DNA of 64,000 bases from Azorinus chamasolen (lineage: Eukaryota; Mollusca; Bivalvia; Cardiida; Solecurtidae), in contig OY755240.1 in NCBI GenBank assembly GCA_963576725.1, forward strand, positions 37,908,629 through 37,972,628, written 5' to 3'. The stretch's first letter is position 1; every line of letters starts with the position of its first letter. Positions 1 through 11,368 of the stretch are shown one piece after another. The translations under genes and the position numbers were made by a program. A model generated the notes under the pieces. That model was not told the DNA's origin. It saw nothing but the letters and a program-made list of their open reading frames with translations, and searched no databases.

Positions 1-1274
1 TGTAAGGCCTAGATCTTTGATATTTGGTATGTAGCATGATCTTATGGTCCTCTACAAAGATTTTTCAAATTATGACCCCCGGGCCAAAAATGGCCCCTCC
101 CAAGGGCTTATTAGTTTTTCATAGGAAAATCTTTAAACATCTTCTTCTCTGAAAGTGTAAGGCCTAGACCTTTGATATTTGGTATGTAGCATGATCTTAT
201 GGTCCTCTACAAAGATTGTTCAAATTATGACCTCCGGGCAAAAAATGGCCCCTCCCAAGGGCTTATCAGTTTTTCATAGGAAAATCTTTAAAAATCTTCT
301 CTCAAACTGTAAGGCCTAGACCTTTTATATTTGGTATGTAGCATGATCTTATGGTCCTCTGCAAAGATTGTTCAGATTATGACCCCCGGGCCAAAACTGT
401 AAGGCCTAGACCTTTTATATTTGGTATGTAGCATGATCTAATGGTCCTCTACAAAGATTGTTCAAATTATGACTCCCGGACCAAAAATGGCCGCGCCCAA
501 GGGCTTATCACTTTTTCATAGGAAAATCTTTGAAAATCTTCTTCTCTGAAACTGTAAGGCCTAGACCTTTGGTATTTGGTAAGTAGCATGATCTTATGGT
601 CCTCTACAAAGATTGTTCAGATTATGACCCCCGGGCCAAAAATGGCCCCGCCCAAGGGTTTATCAGTTTTTCATAGAAAAATATTTAAGAATCTTCTTCT
701 CTGAAACTGTAAGGCCTAGACCTTTTATATTTGGTATGTAGCATGATCTAATGGTCCTCTACAAAGATTGTTCAAATTATGACTCCCGGACCAAAAATAG
801 CCCCGCCCAAGGGCTTATCAGTTTTTCATAGGAAAATCTTTAAAAATCTTCTTCTCTGAAACCATAAGGCCTAGACTTTTGATATTTGGTATGTAGTATT
901 ATCTAATGGTCCTCTACAAAGATTGTTCAAATTATGACCCCAGGGCCAAAAATGGCCCTGCCCAACAATTTACTTAAACATCTTCTCTGACACCATAAGG
1001 CCTAGATCTTTGATATTTGGTATGTAGCATCATCTAATGGTCCTCTACAAAGATTGTTCAAATTACGACCCCAGGGCCAAAAATGGCCCTGCCCAAGGGC
1101 TTATCAGTTTTTCATAGGAAAATCTTTAAAAATCTTCTCTGAAACCATAAGGCCTAGACTTTTGATATTTGGTATGTAGTATTATCTAATGGTCCTCTAC
1201 AAAGATTGTTCAAATTATGACCCCCGGATTGAAAATGGCCCAGCCCCGGGGCTTATCAGTTTTTCATAGGATTT
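1..1274 (+). repeat. Tandem array, family F1 (about 157-bp unit)
   Basis: Head-to-tail copies of a unit that starts near AAGGCCTAGACC, runs through TTTGATATTTGGTATGTAG, GGTCCTCTACAAAG and TTCAAATTATGACCCC, and ends in CATAGGAAAATCTTT. Unit length is mostly 150-160 bp with some shortened units. The array is interrupted at its right edge by two copies of a Helitron-like 5' module. No coding potential: open frames here translate simple repeat sequence. Confidence 0.9.
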
Positions 1275-2035
1275 TTAGCTCACCAGAGCACAAAGTGCTC
1301 AAGGTGAGCTATTGTGATACCCCTGTGTCCGGCGTCCGTCTGTCAGTCCGTCCGTCTATCTGTCCGTCAACAATTTCAAACGACTTCTTCTCTGAAACCG
1401 ACTGCCCAATTGTAACCAAACTTGGTCAGATACATACTGTGGGTGGGTGCTTCAAAAGTTGTTAAAAGATAGTGGGTGGAGCCATCGGTCTTGTTGCCAT
1501 GGCAACTGTAGACTATATCTAGAAAAATCTTCTTCTCCAGAATGACTTGTCCGATTTGAATATAGTTTTCACCAAAATGTTTCTCAGTTGATAGACTTTA
1601 AAAGTTGTTAAAAGAATTTTGATCCGGCAAAAAACATGGCCGCCAGAGGGCGTTGTCATTTTTAGCTCACCAGAGCACAAAGTGCTCAAGGTGAGCTATT
1701 GTGATACCCCAGTGTCCGGCGTCCGTCTGTCCGTCTGTCAGTCCGTCCATCTGTCTGTCCGTCAACAATTTCAAACGACTTCTCTGAAACCGACTGCCCA
1801 ATTGTAACCAAACTTGGTCAGATACATACTGTGGGTGTGTGCTTTAAAAGTTGTTAAAGATAGTGGGCGGGGCCATCGGTCTTGTTGCCATGGCAACTGT
1901 ATGCAATATCTAGAAAAATATTCTTCTCCAGAATGACTTGTCCGATTTGAATATAGTTCTCACCAAAATGTTTCTTAGTTGATAGACTTTAAAAGTTGTT
2001 AAAAGAATTTTGATCCGGTTGTGGTCATTTTTTCC
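1275..2035 (+). mobile_element. Two tandem 5'-terminal modules of Helitron-like elements
   Basis: Two direct copies of about 388 bp begin at 1275 and 1663. Each opens with AGCTCACCAGAGC and folds back on AAGGTGAGCT to make a terminal hairpin. This is followed by a GTCC/GTCTGTC-rich tract ending CCGTCAACAATTTC. The second copy follows CATTTTT of the first, so one element may have inserted into another. The right boundary with F1 repeats is approximate. Confidence 0.7.
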
Positions 2036-4086
2036 ATATATTGTAATATATGACAATCTTTAAAAATCTTCTTCTCTGAAACCATATGTCCTAGACCATT
2101 GATATTTTGTATGTAGCATGATCTTATGGTCCTCTACAGAGATTGTTCAAATTATGACCCCCGGCCAAAAATGGCCCCGCCCAAGGGCTTATCAGTTTTT
2201 CATTGGAAAATCTTTAAAAATCTTCTTCACTGAAACTGTAAGGCCTAGACCTTTGATATTTGGTATGTAGCATGATCTTATGGTCCTCTACAAAGATTGT
2301 TAAAATTATGACCCCCGGGCCAAAAATGGCCCCGCCCAAGGTCTTATTAGTTTTTCATAGGAAAATCTTTAAAAATCTTCTTCTCTGAAACTGTAAGGCC
2401 TAGACCTTTGATATTTGGTATGTAGCATGATCTTATGGTCCTCTACTAAAGTTGTTCAAATTATGACCCCCGGGCCAAAAATGGCCCCGCCCAAGGGCTT
2501 ATCAGTTTGTCATAGGAAAATCTTTAAAAATCTTCTTCTCTGAAACTGTAAGGCCTAGACCTTTGATATTTTTTATGTAGCATGACCTTATGGTCCTCTA
2601 CAGAGATTGTTCAAATTATTACCCCCGGGCCAAAAATGGCCCCGCCCAAGGGCTTATCAGTTTTTCATAGGAAAATCTTTAAAAATCTTCTTTTCGGAAA
2701 CTGTAAGGCCTAGACTTTTGATATTTGGTATGTAGCATGATCTAATGGTCCTCTACAAAAGTTGTTAAAATTATGACCCCCGGGCCAAAAATGGCCCCGC
2801 CCAAGGTCTTATTAGTTTTTCATAGGAAAATCTTTAAAAATCTTCTTCTTTGAAACTGTAAGGCCTAGACCTTTGATATTTGGTATGTAGCATGATCTTA
2901 TGGTCCTCTACTAAAGTTGTTCAAATTATGACCCCCGGGCCAAAAATGGCCCCGCCCAAGGGCTTATCAGTTTGTCATAGGAAAATCTTTAAAAATCTTC
3001 TTCTCTGAAACTGTAAGGCCTAGACCTTTGATCTTTGGTATGTAGCATGACTTTATGGTCCTCTACAGAGATTGTTCAAATTATTACCCCCGGGCCAAAA
3101 ATGGCCCCGCCCAAGGGCTTATCAGTTTTTCATAGGAAAATCTTTAAAAATCTTCTTTTCGGAAACTGTAAGGCCTAGACTTTTGATATTTGGTATGTAG
3201 CATGATCTAATGGTCCTCTACAAAAGTTGTTCAAATTATGATCCCCGGGCCAAAAATGGCCCCGCCCAAGGGCTTATCAGTTTTTCATATGAAAATCTTT
3301 AAAAATCTTCTTCTCTGAAACTGTAAGGCCTAGACTTTTGATATTTGGTATGTAGCATGATCTAATGGTCCTCTACAAAAGTTGTTCAAATTATGATCCC
3401 CGGGCCAAAAATGGCCCCACCCAAGGGCTTATCAGTTTTTCATAGGAAAATCTTTAAAAATCTTCTTCTCTGAAACTGTAAGGCCTATACCTTTAATATT
3501 TGGTATGTAGCATGATATTAATGTCCTCTACAAAGATTGTTCAAATTATGACCCCCGGGCCAAAAATGGCCCCGCCCAATGGCTTATCAGTTTTTCATAG
3601 GAAAATCTTTAAAAATCTTCTCTCAAACTGTAAGGCCTAGACCTTTGATATTTAGTATGTAGCATGATCTTATGGTCCTCTACAAATATTGTTCAAATTA
3701 TGACCACTGGGCCAAAAATGGCCCTGCCCAAGGGCTTATCAGTTTTTCATTGGAAAATCTTTAAAAATCTACTGAAACCGTAAGGCATAGTTTAGACCTT
3801 TGATATTTGGTATGTAACATGATCTAATGGTCCTCTACAAATATGTAGCTGTGGCTTGTGGTCCTCTGCCAAGAATGTTTAACTTACGACCCTGACCACT
3901 GGGCGAAACTTGGCCCTGCCTCAGGGCTTATCAGTTTTTCATGGGAAAAATATAAATATTATTTTTCTCTGAAACCATAAGGCTTAGACCTTTAATTAAT
4001 GGCATATTGCTTTGTCTTGTGGTTTTCTACCAAGGGTGTACACATGATTTCTTGTGGTCAAAAATGGTCCCGCCCCTGGGGTTATC
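2036..4086 (+). repeat. Tandem array, family F1, continued
   Basis: About thirteen more F1 units. Neighbouring units carry shared variants: the segments at about 2340-2700 and 2810-3170 match over more than one unit, indicating multi-unit duplication. The last units (3780-4086) are more diverged, as expected at an array edge. Confidence 0.9.
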
Positions 4087-4124
4087 TCTGGTGAGCGCTT
4101 TAGGGCCTCATGGCCCTCTTGTTT
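4087..4124 (+). mobile_element. Helitron-like 3' terminus
   Basis: CTGGTGAGCGC is followed by an AGGGCC..GGCCCT hairpin and CTCTTGTTT. The same end recurs at 8650, 9551, 15860 and 16164, and on the minus strand at 31505. A short hairpin just inside the 3' end is a known Helitron feature; assigning this family to Helitrons is inference. Confidence 0.65.
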
Positions 4125-4161
4125 CCATATATGGTAATATGGAATTTTTCATAGGAAAATC

Positions 4162-4812
4162 TTTAAAAAGCCTTTCGATTCATTTGATTGTAAGATACAT
4201 TTCAAGGTCATCTTCAATAATTGCAGGTCACTTCATCGGCACTTTGATGATGTCAAGGCTGACCAAAATGCAATATCTTCTCACATACTCGCATTAGCTG
4301 AATCACGTTTGTGTCTCACAGATGAGGATCAACACTACATGATTGATGGCTTTCAGTTGATACGAAATGACCAAACTGGTAGCAGTCATCATATTAGACC
4401 TTCACATGGATTGGTAGTCTATGTAAAAAATGATATACATGTCGCGCAGTGTGTGACTTACAGTGACATCAAGCTAGAATTCATTTATCTAAAGGTCAAC
4501 ATCAGTTTACAGCAAAAACAGATAGTCGTCCTTTATAAAGCACCATCTCTGTCTCTGTCACTATTTCAAGCAACATTTAATGAACACCTCTGTAAGCTTA
4601 TTGAGCCCTCCATAGATCTTATCGTTGTTGGAGATTTTAATACAAATGTATCTAATCCCAACAACAGCCTTTGTACTTGGCTTGAAAAAAAATTGGATGT
4701 AAACAACACACACACACAGCAACAACAGATTATGGATCAATTTTAGATTTGATATTCACAAACACTGATGGTATCTCGGGTGTTGTTGAAACCTATTGGT
4801 CGGACCACAAAT
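4162..4812 (+). pseudogene. Endonuclease/exonuclease/phosphatase (EEP) domain, Helitron/non-LTR type, frameshifted
   Basis: The frame running to the stop at 4746 shows an EEP fold in order: NCRSLHRHFDD near the start, the catalytic-glutamate motif AESRL (about 4276-4290), HGLVVYVKN, and VVGDFNTN with the conserved D and N (about 4627-4650). The C-terminal part (DYGSILDLIF, then YWSDHKF with the catalytic SDH at 4800-4808) lies in the next frame from about 4728, so one frameshift separates the halves. EEP domains of this type are nicking enzymes of non-LTR retrotransposons and also occur at the C-terminus of Helitron-related Rep-helicase proteins. The Helitron assignment is favoured because it directly abuts a Helitron-like end, and from memory of similar mollusc proteins. 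No Rep or helicase is present, so this is a fragment. Confidence 0.75.
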
Positions 4813-4970
4813 TCATTTATTTTGCAAATCCTGTGCATCAACAACTTGCAAGTTGAAACTATATTGGTCCAAGATTGACTGTTTATCCATATTATTGTCA
4901 CTGTGTACAAGTAGCTGCCTGTCATTGTTCATGTAATATCTACATAAACCCTTTGAATGCAAAGCTTGAG

Positions 4971-5273
4971 TTAACCCTTTCCTCCATAGGCTATTTTTAG
5001 ACCCAACCTCTTTGAATGAAGCTACCCAAAAGAAGCATTCAGTGAAGAAAAGTAAAATTTTAAAATTTTGTTCTTTGACACTATTGTGATGACCCAACCT
5101 CTTTGAATGAATCTACCCAAAAGGAGCATTTACTAGAGAAAAGTAAAATTTCAAGAATTTTGTAGTTTGAAAAAATTGTGATAAATAGAGCATTTGCTCC
5201 TATAGGAGCAATGCTCTATTTATCACAGTGGTTTCAAGAAGTAGAAAGGCATATTTATGGACTACAGGGTTAA
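4971..5273. mobile_element. TTAA-flanked MITE, piggyBac-like ends
   Basis: Begins TTAACCCTTTCC and ends ACAGGGTTAA. Inside is an AAGAAGCATT.. block repeated twice and a palindrome around GAGCATTTGCTCCTATAGG (about 5188-5215). TTAA target sites with CCC-starting termini are typical of piggyBac-type elements; no transposase is encoded. Confidence 0.6.
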
Positions 5274-5690
5274 AATAACCTTTGCAAATGGTCAAAACCA
5301 AAGTCAGAGAGCTCCCAAAAGAGCCCTCTGATCAGGGACTGCACTGTTAGTGACATTTAGCAATTGATACAAAATATAAACCTAAACTTAATATAAGCTA
5401 CTCCAGTATCAAATATGGAAGGTTCAAAATGAATGGCCTGATATGGTTCTGGGGTGTGCCTGAGTAGCACAAGAATTAGGACCACTGCTAACCAGAGCAA
5501 CTAATTGGGGTAAACTGGAGATTCTGAATATCGTATTCTTCAGCAGGTGTTAAGTTTCTGGATCCATATTCCATATCTTTACCTCAATGTAAATGAGATG
5601 TGGATTTGTCAACTTTCCTTGTGTCACAACACCATATAACCTATAAAGTGTTGTGGTGCTGTAAACCCCAACTGAATCGATCAATATGTA

Positions 5691-5822
5691 AATACTTGAA
5701 CAGCTCTGATCTAATATTTCGACCACTAGGGGTATTTTTCAAAGATTAACATGTCCTTATAATCTTTGAAAAAGTCCCTGGCTTAGTAGTCTGAATATTA
5801 GACCAGATCTATTCAAGTATTT
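5691..5822. repeat. Imperfect inverted repeat, about 60-bp arms
   Basis: The left arm (about 5691-5747, AATACTTGAACAG..) pairs with the right arm (about 5759-5822, ending ATTCAAGTATT). The loop is only about 12 bp. Probably a foldback or MITE remnant; it lies immediately left of the pogo-like MITE. Confidence 0.6.
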
Positions 5823-5828
5823 ATGTCT

Positions 5829-6266
5829 TACAGTAAAACCTCTCTATAACGACCACTAAATCATGTTAACCCTTTCCCTGTTCTATATTTTTTTCAAAAT
5901 TTAATACCTACTGAATATTCATGGCAAAATAATTATAATGAAATAAGGAAGGTTGAACATTGTAGCCATTTTAGAAAGTAAAGAAGTCCATAAGCAAACA
6001 GAGCAGACCCTGATCAGACGACTCCTCTAGGAGCCGTCTGATCTGGGTCTACTCTGTTTGAAAATGCGTGAAAACACGTTTCTATGAGAGAAAGGGTTAA
6101 TTAGTTGGTATTTAGGGCAGGTGGCTGCTTAAAGCAAGTTGAAAGTCAAACAAAACACTCCTATAGGAGCGTTTGTTTAAATTTCACCTTGCTTTAAGCA
6201 GCCACCTGCCTTTAACACAAGATACTTGATGTAGTTTAGTGCCCGTTATAGAGAGGTTTTACTGTA
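5829..6266. mobile_element. pogo/mariner-like MITE with nested insertion
   Basis: A perfect 21-bp terminal inverted repeat opens with CAGTAAAACCTCTC and closes with GAGAGGTTTTACTG, flanked by TA on both sides. CAGT ends and TA duplication are typical of pogo/Tigger-type Tc1-mariner MITEs. A TTAA-type MITE sits inside it. The remaining right part carries its own palindrome (about 6119-6213, GGTGGCTGCTTAAAG arms). Confidence 0.7.
5866..6100. mobile_element. TTAA MITE nested in the pogo-like MITE
   Basis: Starts TTAACCCTTTCCCTG and ends GAAAGGGTTAA. It carries a central palindrome, AGACGACTCCTCTAGGAGCC. Closely similar copies occur at 53029-53277 and, reversed, at 15420-15666. Because it splits the pogo-like element it is the younger insertion. 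Confidence 0.65.
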
Positions 6267-6592
6267 TATAATTATATTAATTCCCTTTTTGGAATTGTTT
6301 TCGTTGTAAATCAATATGAATGTTCAACAATGTGTTATTGTTACGTTGATGCATTTTATTTTTATAAATTAACTAAATGAACTTATTATACGATAATGAA
6401 GTCATAGATTAATCTGTTATAACCCTTTACTCCATTTTAGCACATATGCAATCAGTATAACCAGATGAAGCAGTTCTTGTAGGACCTGTTCCATCAGGGT
6501 ATCTCAAAACTAAAAGTTTGCTCCTTTCAAAATGTACAATACATAATTGCTCTTTCATTTATCACCACGGATATCTATAAACGTATTTCAAC

Positions 6593-6804
6593 TTAACCCA
6601 TTCCCTCATATTAACGACTTTTGACGTCTCTGTAAAAGCCACTTCGTGAAACCATTGTGATAGAGCATTTGCTCCTATAAGAGCAAATGCTCTATTTATC
6701 ACAATAGTTTCAAACTACAAAATTCTAAAAAATTCTTTTCCTCCAGTCATTGCTTTTCAGTAGATTTATTCAAAGAGGTTGCAGTCTGTGACGGAATGGG
6801 TTAA
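6593..6804. mobile_element. TTAA-flanked MITE
   Basis: TTAACCCATTCC at the left, GGAATGGGTTAA at the right, and a strong central palindrome built on AGAGCATTTGCTCC. It shares central sequence with the copy at 4971-5273. Confidence 0.6.
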
Positions 6805-6823
6805 TGCAAATGCAAAGTAATGC

Positions 6824-7044
6824 TTAACCCCTTACTCCATAAATACGCCTTTCTACACCATTGCAAACAGAGTAGACCCAAGTCATAAGGAGCTCACTGA
6901 TCTGGGTCTACTGTTTGCTCATGATATTTTAAGAGTTTCTGCCATGGCCAAACATTCAAGTGTTTATATGCTATTACATAAAATTGATTCAAACAAAGTT
7001 CATGATGTCATTTCTTACATGAATATTCATGGAGGAAAGGGTTA
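6824..7044. mobile_element. TTAA-type MITE copy, decayed right end
   Basis: Begins TTAACCCCTTACTCC and ends GGAAAGGGTTA, with the last A of the TTAA changed to C. The core ACAGAGTAGACCC..GGGTCTACT is the family's palindromic centre. Confidence 0.55.
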
Positions 7045-8474
7045 CAGCTCCTGTAAGAGCTTTCAGCATTAATTTACACCTGCATTAAGAAATTGTCCAG
7101 ATTGTAAAATCTGGTAGCTCCAACATTTGTTGTTTTCAACTAATTTGTACAGTCCCTTGGGTTTCGAGATATCGAAGCTCAACTATACATTTGTCATTTT
7201 ATCATAACACTTTCGAGTTAAACATGAAAAATTACAGTGTAAATGATTAATGTACATATTTTCAATTTATTATGTTAATACGAGGACTGCATACATTTAT
7301 ATACCTGCATATTTATATACTGCAGACATTTTCAGTTCTATGCACAATCATGTTTTAGGGTGTTGAGTAACAATAATTGTTCCATGCATCACTTTTATAC
7401 AATGACTTTCAACCAAAACTAGATTTTTTTTAATATTATACTAAATCAGCTACATTGTACAGTTGTGTGATGTTGCCATTGGTACACAAACTTTTGATTT
7501 GTTATGACCATCTTCAGAAAATAGTATTTTTCATTGTACATAATTTTGACCATAAACATAAATATTTCAGACAGCTATAGCCTTTAACATATAAGAATAA
7601 ATTGAGCAATGTTATTTTGGACATTTTGCTTCGTAGATAATTTGTACAAAAAGCTGTTTTGATGCTTCTAGTCTCTTGTTCACGCAAGTTTATGTGTCTA
7701 ATACTGTTACTTAATATTACATTGTAAACATACCATATCCATGTTTTTGTTTGAATATGTTCCAATGCCTTCACAATTTTTATATATATCTTTAATGCCA
7801 TTGTATACTTTGTTCATACTATACATGAACATTGATCATTCATAAAAAATGATTGTCTCTGTTGATTTTTATAGTCGCAATTTTACTAGATGCCTTCCAT
7901 TTCCAAATAATAATTCTCATTTATACTTCACTTATTATTGCTGTTGTCACACATTAGAATTTGCTATCAAGATATAGACTGTTGATGACAGAAAACATGG
8001 CTGAAAATATAAAAGACAGCCCAGTAAGACCAGTTCTTCTGAAGAGATAATCTGTGTCTCATTTGTGGATATACTGTCTTGCAGATAAATGCCAAAAATA
8101 TGTCGCCACAGCATATCCATAGCATATTTTTCTACCGAATAATAACGCTGAAAACATAGTCGCTTGTGATACGACAACAGCTCATTACCAATTAGTTCTT
8201 TGATGCTTCAGTATAAAAATCCTCAGGCAATCATTCAATTGGATAAAGGTGTTATCCAATGACAATCAAATGTTAAAAGTATTAGAACACCTAAAAGGAT
8301 ACCATTGAAATTACATGTCTTTCCTGCTTACACAATTATCTTGAATCTTGTTCCAATGTGCTATTTCTGATCATGTCCTTGACATTTTGATATGAATAAA
8401 ATTGATATAGCAATATAGCCTCTTCTTTCTTATATGAGCCAAGCAGCAAATAATAGGCTTACAGTATTTAGCAT
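7045..8474. other. AT-rich stretch without recognisable feature
   Basis: Both strands were read. The few open frames here (for example 7514-7801 minus and 7947-8177 minus) show no domain, no motif and low-complexity composition. No RNA gene or repeat was recognised. Confidence 0.5.
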
Positions 8475-8649
8475 TTAACCCTTCCCCCATTCTGTATTAT
8501 TACAAATTTCATATCCTCATGAACAAAAAACTTCATAAAACATGGAATGTGGAGTATTGTAGGCTTGTAGCCATTTTAAACAGTCAAAAAACAGACCTGT
8601 CAAATTCCATTATAGAAACATATAGTTAAAAATGTTCTCCTCTGATTGT
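8475..8649. mobile_element. Truncated TTAA MITE (left end only)
   Basis: TTTAACCCTTCCCCCATTC matches the left end of the TTAA family, followed by family-like sequence (GTAGCCATTTTAAA, ACAGACC). The right half is replaced by a Helitron-like end at 8650. Confidence 0.45.
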
Positions 8650-8693
8650 CTGGTGAGCGCTTCAGGGCCATTCTGGCCCTCTTGTTAATAGAA
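8650..8693 (+). mobile_element. Helitron-like 3' terminus
   Basis: TCTGGTGAGCGCTTCAGG, a GGCC hairpin and CTCTTGTT, the same terminal signature as at 4087 and 9551. Its own 5' end is not seen upstream. Confidence 0.6.
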
Positions 8694-9550
8694 ACAAATA
8701 GTGAAATCTTTGAATATCTTCTTCTCTGAAACTGGAAGGCTCTCAGCTTTCATATTTGGCACAGAGCATCATGTTCAGGTCCTCTACAAAAGTTATATAA
8801 ATTATAGCCCTTGGGTCAAAATTGGCCCCACCCCAGGGGTGGGCAGTTTTCAATAGAAACAAATAGTGAAATCTTTGTATATCTTCTTCTCTGAAACTGG
8901 AAGTCTCTCAGCTTTCATATTTTGCACAGAGCATCATGTTCAGGTCCTCTACAAAAGTGATATAAATTATGCCCCTGGGGTCAAAATTGGCCCCGCCCCA
9001 GGGGTGCCTCGTTTTCAATAGAAACTTAGTAAACCTTTGAAAATCTTCTCGTCTGAAACCAGAAGGTTCTCAGTTTTCATATTTGGCACATAGCATCATG
9101 TTCAGATCATCTACAGAAGTTATATAAATTATGGCCCTGGGGTCAAAATTAGCCCCACCCCAGGGGTGGGCCATTTTCAATAGAAACAAATAGTGAAATC
9201 TTTGAAAATCTTCTTCTCTGAAACTGGGAGGCTCTCAGCTTTCACATTTGGCACAAAACATCATGTTCAGGTCCTCTACAAAAGTTATATAAATTATGAC
9301 CCTGGGGTCAAAATTGGCCCCGCCCCAGGGGTGGGCAGTTTTCAATAGAAACAAATAGTGAAATCTTTGAAAACCTTCTCCTCTGAAACTGGATGGCTCT
9401 CAGCTTTCATATTTTGCACAGAGCATCATGTTTAGGTCCTCTACAAAAGTTATATAAATTATGGCCCAGGGGTCAAAATTGGCCCGCCCCAGGGGTGGGC
9501 AGTTTTCAATAGAAACAAATAGTGAAAACTTTGAAAATCTTCTCCTCTAC
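8694..9550 (+). repeat. Tandem array, family F2 (about 165-bp unit)
   Basis: Five to six units with ATAGAAACAAATAGTGAAAT, CTCAGCTTTCATATTTGG, GGTCCTCTACAAAAG and AATTATGGCCC. The family is also the core of the element at 14161-15898. F2 shares the phrase order of F1 (cttctctgaaac, tttcatatttgg, gtcctctac, aaattatg), so the two cores appear to be diverged relatives. Confidence 0.9.
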
Positions 9551-9594
9551 TTGTCTGGTGAGCGCTTCAGGGCCATTCTGGCCCTCTTGTTCAT
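9551..9594 (+). mobile_element. Helitron-like 3' terminus closing the F2 array
   Basis: GTCTGGTGAGCGCTTCAGGG, hairpin and CTCTTGTT. It is followed at once by CATAGGAAAATC, which is the middle of an F1 unit, so an F2 element appears to have inserted into an F1 repeat. Confidence 0.65.
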
Positions 9595-10975
9595 AGGAAA
9601 ATCTTTAAAAATCTTCTTCTCTGAAACCGTAAGGCCTAGACTTTTGATATTTGGTATGTAGTATTACCTAATGGTCCTCTACAAAGATTGTTCAAATTAT
9701 GACCCCCGGATTGAAAATGGCCCTGCCCCGGCGCTTATCAATTTTCGTAGGATTTTTTTTAACATCTTCTCTGAAACCATAAGGCCTAGATCTTTGATAT
9801 TTGGTATGTAGCATCATCTAATGGTCCTCTACAAAGATTGTTCAAATTATGACCCCCGGACCAAAAATGGCCCCGCCCAGGGCTTATCAGTTTTTCATAG
9901 GAAAATCTTTAAAAAATCTTCTCTGAAACTGTAAGTCCTAGACTTTTGATATTTTGTATGTAGCATGTTCTAATGGTCCTCTACAAAGATTGTTCAAATT
10001 ATAACCCCCGGATCAAAAATGGCCCCGCCCAGGGCCTTATCAGTTTTTCAAAGGATTTTTTTAAAAAAAATCTTCTTCTCTGAAACCATAAGGCCTAGAT
10101 CTTTGATATTTGGTATGCAGCATGATCTAATGATCCTCTACAAAGATTGTTCAAATTATGACACTTAGACCAAAAATGGCACCGCCCCAGGGCTTATCAG
10201 TTTTCATAGGAAAATCTTTAAAAATCTTCTTCTCTGAAACCGTAAGGCCTAGACTTTTGATATTTGGTATGTAGCATGATCTTATGGTCCTCTACAAAGA
10301 TTGTTCAAATTATGACCCCGGGCCAAAAATTGCCCCGCCCAAGGGCTTATCAGTTTTTCATAGGAAAATCTTAAAAAAATATTCTTCTCTGAAACTGTAA
10401 GGTCTAGAACTTTGATATTTGGTATGTAGCATGATCTTATGGTCCTCTACAAAGGTTGTTCAAATAATGACCCCCGGACCAAAAATGGCCCCGCCTCAGG
10501 GCTTATCAGTTTTTCATAGGAAAATCTTTAAAGATCTTCTTCTCTGAAACCATAAGGCCTAGACTTTTGATATTTGGTATGTAGCATCATCTAATTGCCC
10601 TCTACAAAGATTATTAAAATCATGACTCTCAGACCAATAATGGCCCCGCCCCGGGGCTTATCAGTTTTTCATAGGAAAATCTTTAAAAATCTTCTTCTCT
10701 GAAACCGTAAGGCCTAGACTTTTGATGTAGCATCATCTAATGGCCCTCTACAAAGTTTGTTCAAATTATGACCCCCGGACCAAAAATGGCCCGCACCGGG
10801 GCTTGTCAGTTTTTCATAGGAAAATCTTTAAAAATCTTCTCCAAAACTGTAAAGCCTAAACCTTTGATATTTGGTATGTAGCCTCATCTAATGATTTTCT
10901 ACAAAGATTGTTCAAATTGTTACCCCCAATGCCAAAAGTGGTCCCGCCCCATGGCTTATGTTTTTACTCCAGTTA
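9595..10975 (+). repeat. Tandem array, family F1
   Basis: About nine F1 units with more divergence than in the first array, including one unit shortened near 10720. Non-coding. Confidence 0.9.
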
Positions 10976-11368
10976 TTCAAAGGCTGATGTACGGCCAGCG
11001 GGCGGGCGGGCGGTTGGGCGGCTGCCAGTTTTGTCCAGACGATAACTCCTAAATGGCTCATGCCATTGGATTGAAACTTCATACATAGAAAGATCATGAT
11101 AAGAGGAAGTGTCATGCACAAGGTCCATAACTCTGGCTTCACTAATATTGGAATTATGCCCCTTTGAACTTAAAAATGTGTCAGTCCATATGTGCGTCCG
11201 TCCGGTCTTGTCCGGGCTGTAACTTAGAACTCCATGGATGGATTGTGAAATCACTTGGCATAAATGTTCCTCTAGACGGTACGGCGTGTTGCATGAAAAA
11301 ACCATGTCAATAGCTGAAAGGTCAAGGTCATACTTAGAGGTCAAAGGTCAAAATCATGTATATTTTTA
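10976..11368 (+). mobile_element. Start module of a tandem-core element, GC/GTCC-rich tract
   Basis: Contains CGGGCGGGCGGGCGG at about 10998-11013 and CGTCCGTCCGGTCTTGTCCG near 11194. Between them is one unit of family F3, the same unit found at 16.4-17.5 kb. It introduces the next array and matches the plan of hairpin, GTCY tract and core seen elsewhere, although its 5' hairpin is unclear. Confidence 0.5.

Noticed and set aside
1217..1807. Open frames rich in SVRPSICPS-type residues as secreted proteins
   Set aside because: They translate the GTCC-rich tract of Helitron-like 5' modules and recur wherever that tract occurs.
1..4086. CRISPR-like array
   Set aside because: Whole units are repeated without unique spacers, units are 150-160 bp, and the DNA is eukaryotic.
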